64,000 nt of DNA from JABDMH01 sp965223165 (GTDB lineage: Bacteria > Bacteroidota > Bacteroidia > Chitinophagales > Saprospiraceae), in contig CBDCVQ010000019.1 in NCBI GenBank assembly GCA_965223165.1, positions 1 through 64,000 of the forward strand, in the 5' to 3' direction. Made by a program: the position numbers and the translations under genes. Shown one piece after another: positions 37,901 through 45,100 of this stretch (within the stretch, counting starts at the first letter, position 1; every line of letters starts with the position of its first letter). The notes beneath the pieces were generated by a model, which was given only the letters and a program-made list of their open reading frames with translations, was not told the origin of the DNA and searched no databases.

Positions 37901-40900
37901 CGATCACACCTCCCTGTGATCTACAGGTGAGTGCGGTCAAATCCGATGTGTCCTGCTTTGGAGATGCGGATGGGAGCATTGATGTGACCGTCAGTGGTGG
38001 CACCGCCCCTTACACCTACAGCTGGAGCACCAGCAATGGTAGCGGCTTGGTACCCAATCTTGAGGATCAAATCGGGCTCTCGCCAGGCACCTATAATCTT
38101 GTGGTTACGGATGACAACGGATGTCTGGCCCAACATTCGGAGACGATCGGCGAGCCCACGGAACTAGTGGTCACTTTGACCGACGAAAGTGTTTGTGCGG
38201 GTCAGACGACTGATCTGACACCCACTGTTGTGGGCGGCACCTCACCCTACTCCTACCTCTGGAACACAAGTGCTACCACCAGCACACTGATGGGCGTAGG
38301 ACCAGGCCCATACAGTGTCGTCGTGACAGATGATAATGGATGCTCAAGCAGCGCCTCGGCAGTGGTATCGGAGACCACTGGTCAGATCTACACCATTAAT
38401 GGCCCCGATACCATCTGTGCTCAGGAGAGCGTCACGTTCTCGGTCTCACCGATTCTGACAGGAGCTACGTATAGCTGGACTTTTAGCGGATCGGCAACAC
38501 CTACCACCGCCACCGGGACCAGCGTACAGGTGACTTATGCTAGCCAAGGCACGTCAACGATACAAGTGGACGTCACCGGCACAGCTTGTCCTGGAAGTGC
38601 CGACAAGACCATCTTGATCAATGAGGCTATCCATGCGGAGGCCGGCAGTGATCTGTCTGTCTGTCAAGGTGGATCGGTCCAAATTGATGGATCCGCATCG
38701 ATAGGAACGGACTATACCTGGACGATCGTGTCAGGTGACCCTACCTCGATCGACGGAAGTAATCAATCACAGGTGCTAAACGTCAGCCCGCTCTTTACCA
38801 CCGTCTATCGCCTGACCGTAAAGGACGCCACCGGCATCTGCGAGAAGGTAGATGAGGTAACGGTAAACGTGGACGTTAGCTTAAATCCAACCGCGGTCGC
38901 CATGGTCGCTGAAAGCCAGTACTGTGCGGGACAGACGGTAACGCTGGACGGAAGTAGTTCGCAACCGCCAGCCAGTGATCCGAATGCCACGCTCAATTAT
39001 CTCTGGTTTGTCAGCCCCCCTGTCCAAGCCAATTTTGTGGGACTTGGACAGACGTTTGATGTGACGCCCAATACAACCACAGAATACACCCTGATCCTAT
39101 CCGCAGATGGGAATGGTACGACTTGTTCCGATACTGCGACGGTCACTGTGAATATCGTGGATTGCAACTATGACCTCGCCATCGAGAAGTCCATCACCAG
39201 CTCCGGTCCCTACCAGCCCGGTGGCCAAGTCACCTTCGCCATCGTGGTTACTAACGAGGGCGCGCTGGACGCTGCTGATGTACAGGTGACTGATAATCCA
39301 GCCTCTGGACTGACTTTCGCCAGCAGTGATGCCGGCTCCAACGCCAATGTCACAGAGAATGCCGCTAACATTTGGACCATCGCCTCCTTAGCGAGCGGTG
39401 CCTCCGAGACCATCAACGTCACCTACGATATTGATGCCAACTTCCAAGGCACTACCTTGCTCAATCAGGTACAGATAACCGCGGATGATGGAGACGATGT
39501 GGATAGTGATCCTGATCAGGATTACTCCACCGACGATAAGAATGATGGCAACGACGACGACGATGAGGATGAGGTATCCGTACCCATCGGACAGGTCTAT
39601 GACCTTGCCATCGACAAGTCCATCACCAGCTCCGGTCCTTACCAGCCCGGTGGCCAAGTCACCTTCGCCATAGTGGTTACTAACGAGGGCTCGCTGGACG
39701 CTGCTGATGTACAGGTGACTGATAATCCAGCCTCTGGACTGACATTCGCCAGCAGTGATGCCGGCTCCAACACCAATGTCACAGAGAATGCCGATAACCT
39801 TTGGACCATCGCCTCCCTACCGAGCGGTGCCTCCGAAACCATCAACGTCACATACGATATTGATGCCAACTTCCAAGGCACTACCTTGCTCAATCAGGTA
39901 CAGATAACCGCGGATGATGGAGACGATGTCGACAGTGATCCCGATCAGGATTACTCCACCGACGATAAGAATGACAGCAATGATGATGACGATGAAGATG
40001 AGGTATCAATTCCCGTTGGACAGGTCTATGACCTCGCCATCGACAAGTCCATCACCAGCTCCGGTCCTTACCAGCCCGGTGGCCAAGTCACCTTCGCCAT
40101 CGTGGTTACTAACGAGGGCTCGCTGGACGCTGCTGATGTAGAGGTGACTGATAATCCAGCCTCTGGACTGACATTCGCCAGCAGTGATGCCGGCTCCAAC
40201 GCCAATGTCACGGAGAATGCCGATAACATTTGGACCATCGCCTCCCTACCGAGCGGTGCCTCCGAAACCATCAACGTCACATACGATATTGATGCCAACT
40301 TCCAAGGCACTACCTTGCTCAATCAGGTACAGATAACCGCGGATGATGGAGACGATGTGGACAGTGATCCCGATCAGGATTACTCCACCGACGATAAGAA
40401 TGACAGCAATGATGATGACGATGAAGATGAGGTATCAATTCCCGTTGGACAGGTCTATGACCTCGCCATCGACAAGTCCATCACCAGCTCCGGTCCTTAC
40501 CAGCCCGGCGGCCAAGTCACCTTCGCCATCGTGGTTACTAACGAGGGCTCGCTGGACGCTGCTGATGTAGAGGTGACTGATAATCCAGCCTCTGGACTGA
40601 CATTCGCCAGCAGTGATGCCGGCTCCAACGCCAATGTCACGGAGAATGCCGATAACCTTTGGACCATCGCCTCCCTACCGAGCGGTGCCTCCGAAACCAT
40701 CAACGTCACATACGATATTGATGCCAATTTCCAAGGCACTACCTTGCTCAATCAGGTACAGATAACCGCGGATGATGGAGACGATGTCGACAGTGATCCC
40801 GATCAGGATTACTCCACCGACGATAAGAATGACAGCAATGATGATGACGATGAAGATGAGGTATCAATTCCCGTTGGACAGGTCTATGACCTCGCCATCG

Positions 40901-41580
40901 ACAAGTCCATCACCAGCTCCGGTCCTTACCAGCCCGGTGGCCAAGTCACCTTCGCCATCGTGGTTACTAACGAAGGCTCGCTGGACGCTGCTGATGTAGA
41001 GGTGACTGATAATCCAGCCTCTGGACTGACATTCGCCAGCAGTGATGCCGGCTCCAACACCAATGTCATAGAGAATGCCGATAACCTTTGGACCATCGCC
41101 TCCCTACCGAGCGGTGCCTCCGAAACCATCAACGTCACATACGATATTGATGCCAATTTCCAAGGCACTACCTTGCTCAATCAGGTACAGATAACCGCGG
41201 ATGATGGAGACGATGTCGACAGTGATCCCGATCAGGATTACTCCACCGACGATAAGAATGACAGCAATGATGATGACGATGAAGATGAGGTATCAATTCC
41301 CGTTGGACAGGTCTATGACCTCGCCATCGACAAGTCCATCACCAGCTCCGGTCCTTACCAGCCCGGTGGCCAAGTCACCTTCGCCATCGTGGTTACTAAC
41401 GAGGGCTCGCTGGACGCTGCTGATGTAGAGGTGACTGATAATCCAGCCTCTGGACTGACATTCGCCAGCAGTGATGCCGGCTCCAACGCCAATGTCACGG
41501 AGAATGCCGATAACCTTTGGACCATCGCCTCCCTACCGAGCGGTGCCTCCGAAACCATCAAACGTCACATACGATATTGA
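31936..41580 (+). CDS. Giant T9SS surface protein with SprB-like and DUF11 repeats, 5' part
   Basis: This frame encodes 3,214 residues and is the 5' part of one gene that continues to 47659. Export signal near the start (AAFSASIITFLFLMLPTLVQS); ATG 31978 is an alternative start. Residues about 40-1410 are Cys-containing modules of about 85 residues with SprB-like signatures (NATCNGNDGTVSFTVTNGAGM; FSNLGPNTYTVRVYNPND). Four DUF11 domains follow (YDLAIEKT, YDLEIDKL, YDLAIAKV twice) at about 1420-1990, then an SprB repeat and PKD-like modules to about 2410. Seven almost identical 143-residue DUF11 units come next. Each DUF11 unit ends in an Asp-rich linker (DDGDDVDSDPDQD) resembling calcium-binding thrombospondin-3 loops. 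One extra A at 41560-41562 shifts the frame in unit six. Role: very long cell-surface adhesin or scaffold. Confidence 0.85.
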   Translation: MRYLLPDLFDRPNRMLVCRAAFSASIITFLFLMLPTLVQSQSCPELTAWYNPLTCSQQTTPLYVGNADSRYAGKVVHLYRQPDLTNPIATGTISLSSAPVPGKSVSAYFATFGPVVGDSYRAVLQSSVNVDASCSTDPNVVDCNPQAPTGCVASCPDLGVGYIHPTCNDPTSATITVQAYVDDVAGATDLTGYNIVLSSSSIPGFSPRTTSLQPSSATPPPGRKRYDAVFSGNLGAGTYLASFQVTPPGCSTPPSIVCTVTAPTGCPPTCPSGIAWSIPQSTIPCGQTSVTTNGSVSWSGTGTPSITASAGATLSNLNILSNSATFTLSTSQAGNHSINLSWTSPSNCVGSSSTWSVNNQTGCGPTCTATALFSASQNPTCPNLNNGILWFDVTGATAGTAVLRQHGTTFSRAATQVAGTISNLRFEIRDLPPGTGYHLVFTSSADPTCMATSPDAALQNPGCGPTCTNPNLTATPSCVGSLATVTGGFTILAGSSGVSLTSTAPDAPTINPTTANGSNYNFSYTTAHSGQQTLTLSWTEPGASTPCTGTVSVSVPTCGGPTCSIGTPTATPTDATCAGNDGRVSYVVANASGMSAELWSGNTLVQGPRTVPSTGNDFFQGLGPGTYTVRVYNPQDPTNCSRQSNAVTVNTNCITCTIGTPTATATNASCGASDGRVTYTYTNALNMWVALILNGNIVQGPVALSTASGSGSFSAVARGTYTVRVYNPNDLNCSRESAAVVVDENCVQCTIGTPTASATNATCNGNDGTVSFTVTNGAGMWAELMQNGVRVAGPLVVPSNGSGTFSNLGPNTYTVRVYNPNDAACSRESAAVVVGSNCTPCTISTPTLQGSNATCGQADGSITYTVTGATGMMAQLLRDGTAVGTPRQVPQSGTDVFTGLTPSVSSPSLSGLYSVRVYNPNDQTCARTSATTFLGEDCVSCQLTAKLSIRTDPSCENNGNAIIRVEISGSPTQPSVALHRNGSFHSNITVGLVSAGQWMGDATVGAGEYFVNVIQSPDCHQESNRVTVGDLQGQCCATVRFWDIVTEPDRPCEGGRTNEGTLTFRFENAEFVYVTRDVGGANESVYENRFPIGQDFGQISLTNLQSGTYFIEGHYRQGNPCSKFVFATIDEVGTPCCRIRNLTVTPNHPTCAGGATDGSISYSVTGAEADEFRLFKIVGGSEIPVATKSGNANRTGTFDNLAPGDYLLRVLDPTQPPGACQEEATVTLNDPNCCSIAQPSLTKVDPTCTALGSITYTVTNAAGMEVRLFKHNGSSYVLETGPLTVPQSGTGTFSGLMEGDYRVRVSDPNDGSCSAQRNITLDPPQSNLQVSITNHTDPTCSGNSQDGTIEVTLSGVTGPTTVDLYQSGSATPIATRSTSSDGSLTFSGLSDGSYYAQASMGGSCSGQSGNLQLDPPDCRYDLAIEKTALGTGPYEPGDQVLFTLTVSNQGLMPATGIRVMDRPGIGLRFVSSDAGTRANVVENAANDFTFNNLAPGASQSLIVTYEIDANFTGSEVENCVEITSDNGNDIDSDPSQGIGTDDLGDGQPDDDEACVQLPINEPEYDLEIDKLVIGGPYGPGDLVPFLITVTNSGDLPAANIEVTDFPSTGLSFRTSDANSRTNVTQSPVNPDIHYIILLAPGTSENIIVYYEIAAGYQGSTVDNCIEITQDDGDDVDSDPDQDRTRDDMGDGLPDDDEDCETFPVTQTYDLAIAKVLSGTGPFSPGDEVVFRITLSNEGTLRANNIRITDNPRPGLTYTRSNAGSLALVTEVAANVFEVSTIAAGATQDIMVTYTIDANFTGSEVENCVQITADDGNDVDSDPNEDYSTDDFADGQSDDDEACETVTLQSTYDLAIAKVLNSTGTVRAGDTIEFRITVTNEGNLPASNIEVTDYPDADLTYVESDASSNSNVTETAANRFTVLSLPVGQTEDILVRYRVNPGFQGSQVENCVEITADDGNDVDSDPSSDRNQDDLGDGQPDDDEACEQVTITPPCDLQVSAVKSDVSCFGDADGSIDVTVSGGTAPYTYSWSTSNGSGLVPNLEDQIGLSPGTYNLVVTDDNGCLAQHSETIGEPTELVVTLTDESVCAGQTTDLTPTVVGGTSPYSYLWNTSATTSTLMGVGPGPYSVVVTDDNGCSSSASAVVSETTGQIYTINGPDTICAQESVTFSVSPILTGATYSWTFSGSATPTTATGTSVQVTYASQGTSTIQVDVTGTACPGSADKTILINEAIHAEAGSDLSVCQGGSVQIDGSASIGTDYTWTIVSGDPTSIDGSNQSQVLNVSPLFTTVYRLTVKDATGICEKVDEVTVNVDVSLNPTAVAMVAESQYCAGQTVTLDGSSSQPPASDPNATLNYLWFVSPPVQANFVGLGQTFDVTPNTTTEYTLILSADGNGTTCSDTATVTVNIVDCNYDLAIEKSITSSGPYQPGGQVTFAIVVTNEGALDAADVQVTDNPASGLTFASSDAGSNANVTENAANIWTIASLASGASETINVTYDIDANFQGTTLLNQVQITADDGDDVDSDPDQDYSTDDKNDGNDDDDEDEVSVPIGQVYDLAIDKSITSSGPYQPGGQVTFAIVVTNEGSLDAADVQVTDNPASGLTFASSDAGSNTNVTENADNLWTIASLPSGASETINVTYDIDANFQGTTLLNQVQITADDGDDVDSDPDQDYSTDDKNDSNDDDDEDEVSIPVGQVYDLAIDKSITSSGPYQPGGQVTFAIVVTNEGSLDAADVEVTDNPASGLTFASSDAGSNANVTENADNIWTIASLPSGASETINVTYDIDANFQGTTLLNQVQITADDGDDVDSDPDQDYSTDDKNDSNDDDDEDEVSIPVGQVYDLAIDKSITSSGPYQPGGQVTFAIVVTNEGSLDAADVEVTDNPASGLTFASSDAGSNANVTENADNLWTIASLPSGASETINVTYDIDANFQGTTLLNQVQITADDGDDVDSDPDQDYSTDDKNDSNDDDDEDEVSIPVGQVYDLAIDKSITSSGPYQPGGQVTFAIVVTNEGSLDAADVEVTDNPASGLTFASSDAGSNTNVIENADNLWTIASLPSGASETINVTYDIDANFQGTTLLNQVQITADDGDDVDSDPDQDYSTDDKNDSNDDDDEDEVSIPVGQVYDLAIDKSITSSGPYQPGGQVTFAIVVTNEGSLDAADVEVTDNPASGLTFASSDAGSNANVTENADNLWTIASLPSGASETIKRHIRY

Positions 41581-42172
41581 TGCCAATTTCCAAGGCACTA
41601 CCTTGCTCAATCAGGTACAGATAACCGCGGATGATGGAGACGATGTCGACAGTGATCCCGATCAGGATTACTCCACCGACGATAAGAATGACAGCAATGA
41701 TGATGACGATGAAGATGAGGTATCAATTCCCGTTGGACAGGTCTATGACCTCGCCATCGACAAGTCCATCACCAGCTCCGGTCCTTACCAGCCCGGTGGC
41801 CAAGTCACCTTCGCCATCGTGGTTACTAACGAAGGCTCGCTGGACGCTGCTGATGTAGAGGTGACTGATAATCCAGCCTCTGGACTGACATTCGCCAGCA
41901 GTGATGCCGGCTCCAACACCAATGTCACAGAGAATGCCGATAACCTTTGGACCATCGCCTCCCTACCGAGCGGTGCCTCCGAAACCATCAACGTCACGTA
42001 CGATATTGATACCGACTTCCAGGGTTCTACGCTGGTTAATCGGGTGCAAATCACAGCAGATGATGGAGACGATGTGGACAGTGATCCCGATCAGGATTAC
42101 TCCACCGACGATAAGAATGACAGCAATGATGATGACGATGAAGATGAGGTATCTGTTCCCGTCGAACAAACC
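39169..42172 (+). repeat. Seven 429-bp tandem repeats encoding DUF11 domains
   Basis: Units begin at 39169, 39598, 40027, 40456, 40885, 41314 and 41744, each at the codon for Tyr in YDLAI. Six units are exactly 429 bases; the sixth is 430 because of one additional A. The central units differ at only a handful of positions, while the first and last are more diverged. That pattern is typical of recent unequal exchange or gene conversion. Each unit encodes one 143-residue DUF11 module with its acidic linker. Confidence 0.95.
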
Positions 42173-45100
42173 TATGACTTAGCTCTGGCTAAAATGACCA
42201 TAGGTCAGGGACCCTTCCGCCCGGGAGATAACATCACGTATCAGATTACCTTGACCAATGAAGGCCGAGCACCCGCCACGAATGTGGAAGTCACTGACAA
42301 CCCTGGGGCTCATTTGACATTTGTCAGCAGCAATGCGAATACTCTCAGCAATGTCACCCAAGTGAATGATTCCACCTATGTAATAGGTTCACTTCTGGCC
42401 CTTATGTCACAGGAGATCCAGGTCACCTATCGCATCGATCCGGATTTCATGGGCGATCAAGTGGTGAATCGTGCACAGATCACCCGCGACGACGGCGACG
42501 ACGAGGACAGCGATCCTGACCGAGACTATGAGGAGGATGAAGACGGCGATAATGATCCGGATGACGACGATGAAGATGAAGAGACAACACCTGTGGAACA
42601 GACTTACGATCTGGCGTTGACGAAAGTACTTGCCAGTGCAGGTCCCTTTGCACCCGGCGATCAGATCACTTATCGCATCCGGGTCACCAATGAGGGTACG
42701 CTAGACGCCAACAATGTACAGATTACAGACAATCCCGATCCAGCGCTTTCCTTTGTTTCCAGTGATGCCGGCTCCAACGCCAATGTCACCGAAGATGCCG
42801 ACAACCTTTGGACCGTTGCCGCACTGCCCGCGGGGGCCAGCGAGGACATCCAGGTTACGTACCGGATCGATGCGAGTTTCCAGGGTGATCAGGTCCGCAA
42901 CCGTGCCCAAATCACGCGCGACGATGGCGACGACGAAGACAGCAATCCCGACCGAGACTATGACGAGGATGAAGACGGCGATAATGATCCGGATGACGAC
43001 GATGAAGATGAGGAGACAACGCCTGTGGAACAGACTTACGATCTGGCATTGACGAAAGTACTTGCCAGTGCAGGTCCCTTCACACCCGGCGACCAGATCA
43101 CTTATCGTATTCGGGTCACCAATGAGGGTACGCTAGACGCTAGCAATGTGCAGGTTACAGACAATCCTGATCCAGCGCTTTCCTTTATTTCCAGTGATGC
43201 CGGCTCCAACACCAACGTCACCGAAGATGCCGACAACCTTTGGACCCTGGCTTCCCTGCCGGCTGGCAGTAGTGAGGACATCGTGGTGACCTATCGCATC
43301 GCTACCAGTTTTGGAGGTTCGCATGTGCGCAATCGGGCACAGATCACCCGCGACGACGGCGACGATGAGGACAGCGATCCCGATCGAGACTACGAGGAAG
43401 ACGAAGACGGTGATAATGATCCGGACGACGATGATGAAGACGAGGAGAATACACCTCTGCAATTGACCTACGATCTGGCACTGACCAAGCAAGTGATGAC
43501 ACCAGGACCTTACTATCCCTCGGACTTGATAACCTACCGTCTCCGCATCGTCAACCAGGGAAATGCCAATGCAGCCAATATCCAGGTGACCGACAATCCG
43601 GGAGTGGGCCTCACATTTGTCAACAGTGATGCCGCAGGCGATCCCAATGTGACGCAGGACGCACCTAATCTATTTACGATCGCATCGTTGCCGGTCGGCG
43701 CGTTGCAAGATATCATGGTGGTCTACCGCATCAACCAAGACTATGCTGGTGACCGAGTGGTGAATCAGGCGCAAATCACCCGTGATGATGGAGACGATGT
43801 AGATAGCGATCCAGATCGAGACTACGAGGAAGACGAGGACGGTGACAATGATCCGGACGACGACGATGAAGACGGCGTGGATCTGCCATTGACGATACCC
43901 TGCGCTACCGACATCGATTTAAGTGCGACGCTTACTTCTCCCATATGCACGGGTGATACCGATGGCCAGATTTTACTGACGGTGTCCAATGGTGCCGCAC
44001 CCTATACATTCCGATGGAATACCGGGGCATCCAGTCAAAACTTGACAGGTCTGGGAGCCGGTACCTACTCGGTCACGGTGGAGGATCGGTTTGGTTGCAC
44101 CGCTACCGACAGCTATGTTCTGACTGAGCCGCCGGCCATACAACTCCGTATAACGGTGACAAATGCCACCTGTGCCCAAAATAACGGAGCCATAGATCTC
44201 CAGGTGACGGGTCGAGGAGGTCCGATGACCTATCTCTGGTCTAATGGCGCCACCACGCAGGATCTGACCAATCTAGCACCTGGCACCTACGAGGTGACCG
44301 TTTCCGACGCCCAGAATTGTGGCAAATCGGCCCGCGCCACGGTACAAAGATCTATCAGCGATCTTCGGCTGACTGTGACCGCCGATCCACTGACCTGCGC
44401 ACGAACGCAGACTAGACTAAGCGTACAGAGCACGGCGAACATTGTATCCTACCGATGGTCGGGACCGAATGGTTTCACCTCCACGAGCTCGCAGCCCACC
44501 GTTTCTGAACCCGGCACCTACACATTGCAAGCCAGTGATGCGGCAGGTTGTCCAGGTAGCGGTCAAGTGGTGGTGGTGGCCGATCGAGTCACGCCCAATA
44601 TTGTCGCCAGTGGCGGAGATTTGGGATGTCAAGGAAGCTTACGTTTGCAGGGGGGATCATCCACACCAGGCGTGCAATTTGCCTGGACCGGCCCCAACGG
44701 TTTTACCTCGAACCAACAGAACCCTGTGGTGGTGGAAGAAGGGACATATACGCTCCGAGTGTCAGCATCCAATGGCTGCATCGCTGAGCAGTCGGTTACG
44801 GTGAAGGCCGGAGGGCAGGGTCCTGAGATGACCATCACTGCCGACCAACTCGACTGCAGCCATAGCTCGGTGCAGATCATCGTGACGTCATCGGAGACCA
44901 TCGTACAACATAGTTGGGTGGGGCCGCAAGGCTTCTCCTCCACAGAGCTCAATCCCTTCGTAAGGCTGCCAGGAGTCTATCGACTCACGGCGACTTCGAG
45001 CTCCGGATGTTCTACGTCGGAGGAAATTGAGATCACAAGTGATATCGATATACCGCATGTTCAAGCCTCCGGAGGCACCATCGACTGTGCCAGCGACAAA

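Noticed and set aside
39210..42054. Repeated 84-residue minus-strand and 75-residue plus-strand frames in the DUF11 array
   Set aside because: They recur once per 429-base unit as shadows of the DUF11 frame and carry no independent signal.
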